Below are positions 1-6,743 of a DNA stretch of 12,271 bases, one piece after another. The translations under genes and the position numbers were made by a program. A model generated the notes under the pieces. The model ran no database searches and was not told the origin of the DNA. It was given only the letters and a program-made list of their open reading frames with translations. This DNA is from an uncultured Elusimicrobia bacterium (GTDB lineage Bacteria; Elusimicrobiota; Endomicrobiia; Endomicrobiales; Endomicrobiaceae): contig CAMVLN010000033.1 of assembly GCA_947168325.1 (NCBI GenBank), positions 1 to 12,271 on the forward strand. Direction: 5' to 3'. The stretch's first letter is position 1. Each line of letters opens with the position of its first letter.

Positions 1-173
1 TTATATATGATTAAAAAATTGTTCTTGTATTGTTATGTTAAATCTATATATATATGCATTTATTTGTTAATATCTAAAAAAATTAATATCTATTTTACTT
101 TTTCTTATTTTAATTTTGTTAAAGTTAAAATAGATATATCCTTTTTTATATAAAAAAGAACAGAGAAAAGGAG
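1..173. other. Gene-free AT-rich left edge with one hairpin
   Basis: No supported gene lies here. A 48-codon ATG frame (7-153, plus) encodes a low-complexity hydrophobic peptide and is probably chance. The one clear structure is an imperfect inverted repeat, with arms 86-101 and 121-137 separated by about 19 bases. The arms read atatctattttacttt and aaagttaaaatagatat and pair apart from one unpaired base. It could end a transcript from outside the window or mark the left flank of the adjoining insertion-sequence relic; the sequence does not decide which. Confidence 0.4.
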
Positions 174-177
174 ATGT

Positions 178-1030
178 AAAAAGGTAAAACAAGAAATAGT
201 ATTGCCTATGTATGAAATAATAGAGAAATATCAGATGTTAGAAGAGAAAGAAATATTTGGAATAAAAGAAAGGAGATTGATGAATTGGAAAATTTACATA
301 AAGGTTAGAGATAAAATAGATAAAAAAACTAATAAAATAGTTGAAAAAAACACTAATCAATAACATATTAATAATAATAAAACAAGAAAAAAGAATTTAT
401 TTTATGGTAAAGAGAAAATAAAAGAAGTGTTAACAATTTAAAATTATGCATAATAGAAAATAAATTTAAAATAAGGAAGAATATAATTTTAAACTTTATA
501 AAAGAAAGAAAAGAATTAGAAAATTTAATAAATGTTATGCAAAAAAGGTTATCTTTTGAATATAGAACATAAAGTCAACTTATAATATGATTTTAAATAT
601 AAAAGAAAATAGACAATTCTTTTTAGTGTATATAGTAAAAAATACGAATTATTATTTACACTGATCTATGACTGACCTGACAGTTAAATATATAAATAGT
701 TTGTATTAAACATGTTTTAAAAGATTTTTTAAAAAATCAATAAAATTCAAGTAGATTGTGGCAGTGAATTTATTTGCAAACTCAAACAGATTTGTGAAGA
801 TAATAAATAATATTGCTTTATTTGATTTGCTTCCAATAACTTATAAACTTAATGGTAGTGTCAAAAGAATTAATAAATTTGTTCAAAAAAGATATTATTT
901 GCAATATTATAATTCTTTCAAACACAACATTGATTCTTTACAAAAATTTATAAAGTATTTAAAATTCAATATAATTACTTCAGAATTCATAGACATCTTA
1001 ACATTAATAAAAGATTATTTTCGTCTATAG
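178..1030 (+). pseudogene. Decayed IS481-like (DDE) transposase
   Basis: Pieces in three frames line up in the order expected for an IS481/IS3-type transposase. Frame 178-438, broken by TAA at 361, gives a helix-turn-helix-like piece (KEIFGIKERRLMNWK) and then FYGKEKIKEVL, matching the usual GxxKI region. Frame 444-569 gives KERKELENLINVMQKRL. Around 748-807 comes QVDCGSEF, the second catalytic Asp motif (normally qxDnGsEF). A further frameshift leads into 758-1030, where LNGSVKRIN matches the NGxVERxN signature and KFNIITSEFIDILTLIKDYF matches the YNxxRPHxxLxxLTPxEYF end, with the RPH lost. A GGAG at 170-173 precedes GTA at 184, which may be the mutated start. About 850 bases fits a full-length ancestor of roughly 300 residues. 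Stops and at least three frameshifts rule out a functional transposase. The family call rests on motif recognition; terminal inverted repeats were not found. Confidence 0.78.
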
Positions 1031-1100
1031 AATTTTTTTACATTAAAAAAACGATTATATGTTTTTACCTTGAAAATTAATTAAATTGTCGTCGCCGATT

Positions 1101-1985
1101 TTATATTGTTTTTACAAACAATAAAATAAATGGTCTTAATATTTTATAATACCAACGATTTCTATACCATTTGTCGTAATATATTAAAAAAGAATTATAA
1201 AAATATTTTGAAATTTTCTTTTTTGTTTTTATATCATTACTTTTTAATCCAGATTTATATTTATGATGTATTATTTCAATTGTAGGATTGTATACTATTT
1301 TTAACCCTAATTCTCTTATCTTTCTACATAAATCCATATCTTCTGAATACATAAAAAATCTTTCATCAAAAAAATCTACTTTTTTTAAATACTCTAATTT
1401 TGTTATCATACATGCACCACTAACAGCATCTACTTGATGTATAGTTTGCAAATCTTTATTTAATAAATGATATTTTGTAAAAAATTGTACTTTTGGAAAT
1501 AGTTTTTCAAAACCTGCAAAATATAAGGCACAATCAAACAACGATGGTTCACTCCTATGACAAGCTTTATCTATTTTTCCATTAGATAAAACTAATTTTG
1601 GAGTTATCATACCTATACTACTATCTGCTTCTAGTGTATCAAATAATGTATCAAGAGCTTTTGCTGTTTCAGTAAGTTCTGTATCTGAATTTAGCAACAT
1701 TATATAATCTGCACTTGATTTTCTTAATGCAAGATTATTGCCCCTAGAAAAGCCTAAATTTTTTTCAGATTTTATTAAATTTATTTGTTTATAATTCTTT
1801 TCTAATATTTCTATAGAATTATCAGTGCTTGCATTATCAACAACCGTTATGGTTATTTTATATTTTGAATACGGAACAAAAAAACTATACAAAGAATCTA
1901 ATATTTTTTGTAACCATAATATTGAATTGTAATTTACAATTATTATTTCAATAGTTTTTTTCATACATAATAGAATAGGTTTCAT
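1101..1985 (-). CDS. Family 2 glycosyltransferase (rhamnosyltransferase-like)
   Basis: Predicted GT-A fold glycosyltransferase that moves a sugar from a nucleotide-sugar donor onto a cell-surface glycan or lipid-linked acceptor. Visible motifs, numbered from the outer start: IIIVNYN (14-20), VVDNASTDNS (48-57, nucleotide binding), NLGFSRGNN (76-84), the DXD-like metal site NSDTE (99-103), SGAC (189-192), and the acceptor/catalytic ED in YSEDMDLC (213-220) followed by HH (240-241). This arrangement is typical of WbbL/rhamnosyltransferase-like GT2 proteins; 294 residues is a normal length. There is no signal peptide; the hydrophobic, basic C-terminus (about 280-294) may touch the membrane. Neither the outer ATG nor the inner one at 1962-1964 (MKKTIEIIIVNYN) has a clear ribosome binding site. 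The inner one places the first motif where homologues usually have it. The gene stands alone between two decayed regions. Donor and acceptor cannot be read from sequence. Confidence 0.88.
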   Translation of the reverse strand: MKPILLCMKKTIEIIIVNYNSILWLQKILDSLYSFFVPYSKYKITITVVDNASTDNSIEILEKNYKQINLIKSEKNLGFSRGNNLALRKSSADYIMLLNSDTELTETAKALDTLFDTLEADSSIGMITPKLVLSNGKIDKACHRSEPSLFDCALYFAGFEKLFPKVQFFTKYHLLNKDLQTIHQVDAVSGACMITKLEYLKKVDFFDERFFMYSEDMDLCRKIRELGLKIVYNPTIEIIHHKYKSGLKSNDIKTKKKISKYFYNSFLIYYDKWYRNRWYYKILRPFILLFVKTI

Positions 1986-2005
1986 AATTATTTGTATATC
2001 GTCGA

Positions 2006-2034
2006 ATTATATCAAATATTAACATTCTTTGGAA
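2006..2034 (-). promoter_or_regulatory. Candidate promoter for the glycosyltransferase
   Basis: On the minus strand a perfect TATAAT lies at 2011-2006, with a weak -35 (TTCCAA, 2034-2029) at 17-base spacing. Transcription would begin near 1999, leaving a leader of about 14 bases to the outer start or 35 to the inner one. TATAAT occurs readily by chance in DNA this AT-rich, so the call is tentative. Confidence 0.35.
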
Positions 2035-2180
2035 TAGAAAATTAACTATAAAAGTTTAACTGCAATTTATATTAAGTTTAAGTAGTAAGCAATAAAATAG
2101 TTAAAATTAAAAAAATTAATATAGACTGTTTACATAAATTGAAAAAAGATAAGAAAAATGGAATAATAAATAGGAAAAAT
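2035..2180. other. Gene-free stretch between glycosyltransferase and mnmE
   Basis: This part of the roughly 300-base gap is A-rich on the plus strand and holds no open frame with a start and ribosome binding site. Plus-strand translation gives lysine- and asparagine-rich pieces (for example around 2120-2200) that may be further remains of the decayed gene ending at 2290, but no family is recognisable. No tRNA, strong terminator or riboswitch is visible. Confidence 0.4.
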
Positions 2181-2182
2181 AG

Positions 2183-2290
2183 AAATATAATAAAGATAAA
2201 AAACATGCCGAATTAAATAGGCAATATAAGTATGAGCAATATAAATTTGTTATAGATAAAAAAGTACGAGACATACAAGAAGAAAAATGA
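2183..2290 (+). pseudogene. C-terminal scrap of an unidentified gene, overlapping mnmE start
   Basis: An open stretch after a TAG at 2180 reads through KHAELNRQYKYEQYKFVIDK and ends at TGA 2288-2290, so its stop overlaps the mnmE ATG in an ATGA arrangement. The peptide has a plausible charged, helical composition, and stop/start overlap is typical of co-translated genes, so it may be the surviving 3' end of a gene once in operon with mnmE. Upstream, stops at 2171 and 2180 and a possible frame change break it. I do not recognise the family. Chance is the main alternative, since the frame is only about 35 codons. Confidence 0.3.
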
Positions 2291-3675
2291 ATTTATTTAA
2301 ACAAGAAGATACTATTGTAGCTCTTGCTACAGGAAATATTAAAGCAGCATTAGCTATTATAAGGATAAGTGGAAAGTTATCAAAAGAAGTTGTGTCATCA
2401 ATTTTTAAAACAAAAAATTTTAAATCTATAGAACTTGAAGATAAAAAGGTTCTTCACGGATATATTTGTGATAATCAAAAAAAATTAGATGAAGTAATAT
2501 TATTTTATATGAAAAGTCCTAATACATATACAGGTGAAGATACTGTAGAAATTTCTACACATGGAAATCCTTTAATTGTTCAACAAATAATAGAACTTTT
2601 GTTATCAAAAAATATTAGAATGGCAGATAGGGGAGAGTTTACATATAGAGCATTCATTAATGGTAAAATAGATTTATCAGAAGCTGAAGCTGTAAATGAT
2701 TTAATAAATAGTAATAGTTCACAAGCTACAGAACTTGCATTAAGCTCTTTACAAGGTTCTTTATCTAATCAAATAAAAGAAATTAAACAAGATTTAACTA
2801 CACTATTTGCTTACCTTGAAGTGTCATTAGATTATCCAGAAGAAGATATAGATTTCTTAACTAGAGAACAGAAAAAAGAAAATATACAAAAAATAATTTC
2901 TAAAATTGATAGTTTAATTTCTTCATATTCTTTAAGTAAGTTAATAGTTGATGGAATAAAAATTGTAATTGTAGGAAAACCTAATGTGGGTAAATCATCT
3001 ATATTAAATTCTATTTTAGGTTATAAGCGTGCAATTGTTACAGATATTGCAGGAACAACAACAGATACTATAGAAGAAACTGTGGAATATAATGGAGTAG
3101 CTGTTACAATAATAGATACTGCAGGTATAAGATATCACACAAATAATATTATAGAACAAATTGGACAAGATAGGGCAAAATCTTCAATTGGTATTGCAGA
3201 TATAATTTTGTGGATTATAGATTCAAATATAGATTTAGATGATAACGATAAACAAATTGCAAATCTATTGAAAGATAAAAAAGATAAAACAGTTGTTGTT
3301 TTAAATAAAATAGATTTAGAGCAAAAAATTTGTCAAGAGAAACTAAATAATATTTTTATTACAAACACAGTTATAAATTTTTCAACCATAAACAAAACAC
3401 CGATAGAAAAAATTTTAAATAAAATTTTTGAAAAACTTAACATAAAAGATATTAAAGAAACCAAAATTTTTTTAAATACAAGGCAATACAATTTGATATG
3501 TAAAGCACAACAAAATTTAAAGAAAATTTATAATCTTATAAATAAAGGTGATAGTGATGAAATAGTTTCTTTTGAAACACAAAATGTATTAAGTTCTTTA
3601 AATGAAATTCTAGGTTGTGATGTTAAAGAAGATGTGTTGCAGACAGTATTTTCAAAATTCTGTGTAGGAAAATAA
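2287..3675 (+). CDS. mnmE: tRNA modification GTPase MnmE (TrmE)
   Basis: MnmE works with MnmG to install the 5-carboxymethylaminomethyl (or aminomethyl) group on U34 of tRNAs reading codons that end in A or G. It acts as a cytosolic, K+-stimulated, dimeric GTPase using a folate one-carbon donor. The N-terminal folate-binding domain starts at DTIVALATGN and includes GEDTVEISTHGNP (83-95) and RGEFTYRAFINGKIDLSEAEAV (115-136). The inserted G domain has G1 GKPNVGKS (230-237), G2 TTTDT (257-261), G3 DTAG (277-280) and G4 NKID (340-343). The glutamate after switch II (IIEQIG, E290) matches the catalytic Glu of characterised homologues. The C-terminal helical domain ends in the diagnostic FCVGK with the one-carbon-site cysteine (C459). 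All 462 residues appear intact. The start is preceded by a weak AAGAAG and overlaps the stop of an upstream scrap. Its usual partner mnmG is not in this window. Confidence 0.97.
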   Translation: MNLFKQEDTIVALATGNIKAALAIIRISGKLSKEVVSSIFKTKNFKSIELEDKKVLHGYICDNQKKLDEVILFYMKSPNTYTGEDTVEISTHGNPLIVQQIIELLLSKNIRMADRGEFTYRAFINGKIDLSEAEAVNDLINSNSSQATELALSSLQGSLSNQIKEIKQDLTTLFAYLEVSLDYPEEDIDFLTREQKKENIQKIISKIDSLISSYSLSKLIVDGIKIVIVGKPNVGKSSILNSILGYKRAIVTDIAGTTTDTIEETVEYNGVAVTIIDTAGIRYHTNNIIEQIGQDRAKSSIGIADIILWIIDSNIDLDDNDKQIANLLKDKKDKTVVVLNKIDLEQKICQEKLNNIFITNTVINFSTINKTPIEKILNKIFEKLNIKDIKETKIFLNTRQYNLICKAQQNLKKIYNLINKGDSDEIVSFETQNVLSSLNEILGCDVKEDVLQTVFSKFCVGK

Positions 3676-3717
3676 AAAAAATATACTATTGTTTTATCAA
3701 TTTTTTACGAAGATTAA

Positions 3718-4011
3718 AAAATAGATATATTTTTTGACATAGTAAGCTATAAAAATTATAAAAGAGATTCTATACCAAAACAAGATTTAGTTTATATTTG
3801 AAATTCAGATATGTTTGCACCAACCATGTACACAATGCATAAAGATGGTATTTTTAGTTGGATAAATAATAAAAAAGAACAAGTATTTAAACCTTTTTAC
3901 ACCAAAGAAAGTTCCTTTTTCCTATTTGTATTAGCAACTTGAATTTATCACCTTATCAGATGTTTTGTGTTAGCAAAATATTTCAATTATAGATATTATA
4001 TTATTAATTAA
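3718..4011 (+). pseudogene. Unidentified coding relic interrupted by two UGA codons
   Basis: A single frame runs from just after a TAA at 3715 to TAA at 4009-4011 and is broken only by TGA at 3799 and 3940. The middle part contains SDMFAPTMYTMHKDGIFSW and then an asparagine/lysine-rich link. The next part (VFKPFYTKESSFFLFVLAT) turns hydrophobic, and after the second TGA comes IYHLIRCFVLAKYF, as in a membrane-associated protein. Both stops could have arisen from TGG. No start with a ribosome binding site is visible; the ATG at 3811 would give only 43 codons. I do not recognise the family. The mixed-residue composition looks more like a former gene than random AT-rich DNA, but this is a judgement by eye. 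The rest of the gap between mnmE and the tRNA shows nothing else. Confidence 0.4.
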
Positions 4012-4021
4012 TTTTTATATA

Positions 4022-4094
4022 TGGAGCCAGGGGGAATTGCACCCCCGACCTCTTGTATGCGATGCAAGCACTCTGCTAACTGAGCTATGGCCCC
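4022..4094 (-). tRNA. tRNA-Ala, anticodon CGC (atypical)
   Basis: A complete cloverleaf on the minus strand. Acceptor GGGGCCA pairs with TGGCTCC and contains G3-U70, the alanyl-tRNA synthetase identity pair. D arm GCTC/GAGT has loop AGTTAGCA; T arm GGGGG/CCCCC has loop TGCAATT; the discriminator is A73. The anticodon loop ATCGCAT places CGC at 34-36 (plus-strand 4059-4061), reading GCG (Ala). CCA is not encoded. Oddities: a C31-A39 mismatch closes the anticodon loop; position 18 is A rather than G and position 55 is G rather than U, so the usual G18-U55 elbow contact is absent while G19-C56 remains. The A32-U38 pair and flanking bases recall GGC-type alanine tRNAs, suggesting derivation from that class by G34 to C. 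It may be functional but divergent, or decaying. Confidence 0.9.
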
Positions 4095-4158
4095 AACAAT
4101 ATTAAAAACGAAAGAGCATCAAAGATGTAAACTTATTCTTCAATAAGAAATTTTTTAT

Positions 4159-4164
4159 AGTATA
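4159..4164 (-). promoter_or_regulatory. Extended -10 element upstream of tRNA-Ala
   Basis: Minus-strand TATACT (4164-4159) is directly preceded by TGC, forming a TGn extended -10, which can offset the lack of a good -35. Transcription would begin about 58 bases before the mature tRNA, leaving a 5' leader for RNase P to remove. No clear -35 lies 16-18 bases upstream. Confidence 0.4.
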
Positions 4165-4351
4165 GCATATTTTTACAAATTCATTGATATTTTTTTTATA
4201 GTTTAATTGTTTTAAAATAATTTATTAAAACAGATATATATGAATATAAAAAAGTTGTTTTTTAATAATTAGTTATATATAATTTCACAGTAGATTTTTT
4301 TAGATTATTATCTAATATTTTTAATAAATTTATATTTTTTTTACTAGAAGA

Positions 4352-4382
4352 TTGTAACTAAAATAATGTTCATATTTATACT
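4352..4382 (+). promoter_or_regulatory. Candidate promoter for pheA-hisC
   Basis: TTGTAA at 4352-4357 and TATACT at 4377-4382 are separated by 19 bases, longer than the ideal 17. Transcription would start near 4389, just before the GGTGG at 4390-4394 that serves the ATG at 4406. If real, it supports that ATG over the TTG at 4388. No leader peptide or attenuator fits in so short a leader. Confidence 0.35.
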
Positions 4383-4405
4383 TTAATTTGGTGGTAATAA
4401 CACAT

Positions 4406-5479
4406 ATGAAAGAAAAAATTTTAAAATATAGAGAAGAAATAGATAAACTAGACGAACAAATACTAAAACTAATAAATAAAAGAGCCAAATGTGCCATAGA
4501 AATAGGTAATATAAAAAAGCAAAACTCTTCTAAAAGCATATATGTACCACAAAGAGAAAAACAAGTTATAAGTAATTTAATAAAAATTAATACTGGTCCT
4601 CTTCTAAATGAAGATATAAAAAATATATATACGGAAATCATGAGTTCTTGTAGAGGGTTAGAAAAAAAATTACAAGTTGCATATTTAGGTCCACAAGCAA
4701 CATTTAGTTATCAAGCAAGTTTAAAATTGTTTGGCTCAAAAGTTGATTTTATCCCAGTAAAAAGATTAGCCGATGTTATAGAAGAAGTTGAAAAACAAAG
4801 AGCAGATTTTGCTGTTGTTCCAGTAGAAAATTCAAATGAAGGATCAGTAAATACAACTTTGGATGAACTTGTAGATACAAACTTAAAAATCATAAATGAA
4901 ATAAATATGAGAATATCTCATTGTCTTTTATCAAAAACAAATTTTGAAAATATCAAAACAGTATATTCTCATCATCAAGCACTTGCACAATGTAGCAATT
5001 GGTTACACAAAAATTTACCAAATGCTGAAATTGTTTCTGTAAATTCTACAGCACAGGCCGCACAGCTAGCTTTAAAAAATGTTAATTCTGCAGCTATATC
5101 TTCAGAAGTTGCAGCAAAAGTATATAACTTAAATATTTTATGCAAATCTATAGAGGACACTAGAGATAATTGGACAAGATTTTTTGTTTTAGGTCGTTGT
5201 ATGTCAAGTAAAACAGGAAAAGATAAAACAAGTATAATCTTTACAATTGAAGATAGAGTAAATGCTTTATACAACATCCTTTCACAATTTAGTAAAAACA
5301 ATATAAATTTAACCAAAATTGAATCAAGACCTACTAAAAAGAAAGTTTGGCAATATATCTTTTTTATAGATTTTGAAGGACATATTGAAGATAAAAAAAT
5401 TATAAATACTATAGAAAAAATAAAAGAACATTGTATATTTTTAAAAGTTTTAGGTTCGTATCCAAAAGGTGATTTATAA
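4406..5479 (+). CDS. pheA: Bifunctional chorismate mutase / prephenate dehydratase
   Basis: PheA converts chorismate to prephenate and then to phenylpyruvate, committing carbon to phenylalanine in the cytosol. From the ATG at 4406 (357 residues), an AroQ chorismate mutase domain covers about 1-85 (YREEIDKLDEQILKLINKRA, 8-27). The dehydratase covers about 90-265, with YLGPQATFS (93-101; homologues usually have GTFS) and the catalytic TRF in DNWTRFFVLG (254-263). A C-terminal ACT domain runs from about 274 to the end and keeps ESRP (306-309), the phenylalanine-binding signature. The companion GAL motif reads NAL (286-288), so feedback inhibition may be altered. The frame can be extended to TTG 4388, but the ATG has a GGTGG 11 bases upstream and homologues begin near this point. 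The stop lies 13 bases before hisC, whose product probably completes the pathway. Confidence 0.96.
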   Translation: MKEKILKYREEIDKLDEQILKLINKRAKCAIEIGNIKKQNSSKSIYVPQREKQVISNLIKINTGPLLNEDIKNIYTEIMSSCRGLEKKLQVAYLGPQATFSYQASLKLFGSKVDFIPVKRLADVIEEVEKQRADFAVVPVENSNEGSVNTTLDELVDTNLKIINEINMRISHCLLSKTNFENIKTVYSHHQALAQCSNWLHKNLPNAEIVSVNSTAQAAQLALKNVNSAAISSEVAAKVYNLNILCKSIEDTRDNWTRFFVLGRCMSSKTGKDKTSIIFTIEDRVNALYNILSQFSKNNINLTKIESRPTKKKVWQYIFFIDFEGHIEDKKIINTIEKIKEHCIFLKVLGSYPKGDL

Positions 5480-5492
5480 TTAGGAGACAAAA

Positions 5493-6623
5493 ATGGAAAA
5501 ATTTAATGCAGAAAAATTAGCAAGAGGAGTTAGTAGAACATTTCAACCTTATGTAGCAGGCAAACCTATTGAAACTTTAAAAAGAGAATTAGGATTAAAA
5601 AATATAATAAAAATTGCTTCTAATGAAAATCCTTTAGGTCCTTCAAAAAAAGCAGTTAAAGCAATGAAAGATGTTGCAGACAAAGTTTATTTTTATCCTG
5701 ATTTTAATTCTACAGATTTAAAAATGGCTCTTGCAAAACATTACAAGTTAACAATAAATAATGTTTTTGTTGGTTGTGGTTCAGATGAATTAATAGAAAT
5801 TATTTCAAGAGTATATTTTAACCATGATGATGAAATTGTTATGTCTAAACATTCTTTTACAAGGTATCAAATGGCAGTAAAATTAATGGAAGCAAAATCT
5901 GTTGTTGTTGAAATGAAAGAGGGGTTTGTTCACGATTTAAAAGCTATGGCAAAAGCATGCAGCAAAAATACAAAAGCAGTATTTATCACAAATCCTAATA
6001 ACCCTACAGGAACATACAATACAAAAAAAGAATTTGAAGAATTCTTGAAAATTCTTCCTACAAACAAATATGGAGTTAAACCTTTAGTTATATCTGATGA
6101 AGCTTACTGTGAATATGCAAGTTATAAAAAAGATTATCCTAACACTTTAAATTATTTAGCTAAAAATCCTAACTTAATTATTCTTAGAACTTTTTCAAAA
6201 ATTTATGCTATGGCAGGTGCAAGAGTTGGATATGGTTTATCTAGCTTATCAGTAGTAGATTATATTGAAAGAGTTAGACCGCCTTTTAATTTAAACAAAT
6301 TTGCACAAGTTGGGGCAATTGCTAGTTTACAAGATAAATCTCAAGTTAGCCGCAGTTTAGCACATGTTAGAAAGGAATTTAAATTTATATTTAGCAACCT
6401 TAAAAAACTTGGAATAAAATATATAGATTCGGCAGGAAATTTTTTCTTAATGTATGTTGCACCTTTAAAAGGAAAAGAAGTTTTTGAAGCAATGTTAAAG
6501 GAAGGTGTAATTATTAGAGCTATGGACGAATATGAATTATACGATTATGTTAGAGTTACAGTTGGAACAAGAAAAGAAAATGAGTTATTCTTGAAAAAAA
6601 TAAAGAAAGTGTTAAAAAAATAG
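5493..6623 (+). CDS. hisC: HisC-type PLP aminotransferase (histidinol-phosphate/aromatic)
   Basis: Fold-type I, class I/II PLP aminotransferase. Motifs: SNENPLGPS (43-51), GCGSDELI (94-101), NPNNPTG (167-173), the cofactor-contacting ISDEAY (200-205, D202), the Schiff-base lysine K236 in TFSKIYAMAGARVGYG with phosphate-binding R244, and the substrate-carboxylate arginine R354 in VRVTVGT. At 376 residues it is full length. The family includes histidinol-phosphate aminotransferases and close relatives acting on aromatic amino acids. Lying 13 bases after pheA, with its own AGGAG six bases before ATG, it probably transaminates phenylpyruvate to phenylalanine (and perhaps hydroxyphenylpyruvate to tyrosine). 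No other histidine gene is nearby, so a role in histidine synthesis is possible but not supported by context. The symbol gives the family, not a proven substrate. Confidence 0.92.
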   Translation: MEKFNAEKLARGVSRTFQPYVAGKPIETLKRELGLKNIIKIASNENPLGPSKKAVKAMKDVADKVYFYPDFNSTDLKMALAKHYKLTINNVFVGCGSDELIEIISRVYFNHDDEIVMSKHSFTRYQMAVKLMEAKSVVVEMKEGFVHDLKAMAKACSKNTKAVFITNPNNPTGTYNTKKEFEEFLKILPTNKYGVKPLVISDEAYCEYASYKKDYPNTLNYLAKNPNLIILRTFSKIYAMAGARVGYGLSSLSVVDYIERVRPPFNLNKFAQVGAIASLQDKSQVSRSLAHVRKEFKFIFSNLKKLGIKYIDSAGNFFLMYVAPLKGKEVFEAMLKEGVIIRAMDEYELYDYVRVTVGTRKENELFLKKIKKVLKK

Positions 6624-6635
6624 ATTAATATTTTT

Positions 6636-6686
6636 ATAATAACAACAGAATAATTTCTTATACTAATTTTATTTTGTTGTTATTGT
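6636..6686 (+). terminator. Long hairpin after hisC, possible terminator
   Basis: Arms 6638-6653 (AATAACAACAGAATAA) and 6669-6684 (TTATTTTGTTGTTATT) pair over 16 bases with one G-U, extended by two outer pairs (one of them wobble), around a 15-base loop. It begins 12 bases after the hisC stop. No clean T-run follows the right arm, so it may act with Rho, protect the 3' end of the transcript, or terminate weakly. Confidence 0.5.
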
Positions 6687-6743
6687 TAGGTTATAGAAAA
6701 TATTTTTCCATATAAAACTTGTTTGTTTGGAGCATAGCATAAA

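Larger units (their letters stand above)
4095..4405. other. Divergent intergenic region between tRNA-Ala and pheA
   Basis: This AT-rich gap of about 310 bases separates the minus-strand tRNA from plus-strand pheA and probably carries both promoters (listed separately). It also has a perfect 8-base inverted repeat, TGTTTTAA at 4208-4215 and TTAAAACA at 4225-4232, with a 9-base loop and no following T-run, so a terminator role is weak. No convincing coding frame is seen. Confidence 0.4.

Noticed and set aside
7..153. 48-codon hydrophobic open frame
   Set aside because: It has low-complexity Ile/Phe/Lys/Tyr composition, no visible ribosome binding site, and lies across an inverted repeat; such frames are expected by chance in very AT-rich DNA.
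3718..4011. UGA read as tryptophan (recoded genetic code)
   Set aside because: The intact genes encode tryptophan with TGG, including several in the methyltransferase and pheA, and all are full length under the standard code. In a recoded AT-rich genome most Trp codons would be TGA.
4388..4405. TTG start for pheA
   Set aside because: It would lie at or before the likely transcription start and within the ribosome binding region of the ATG at 4406; homologues begin near that ATG.
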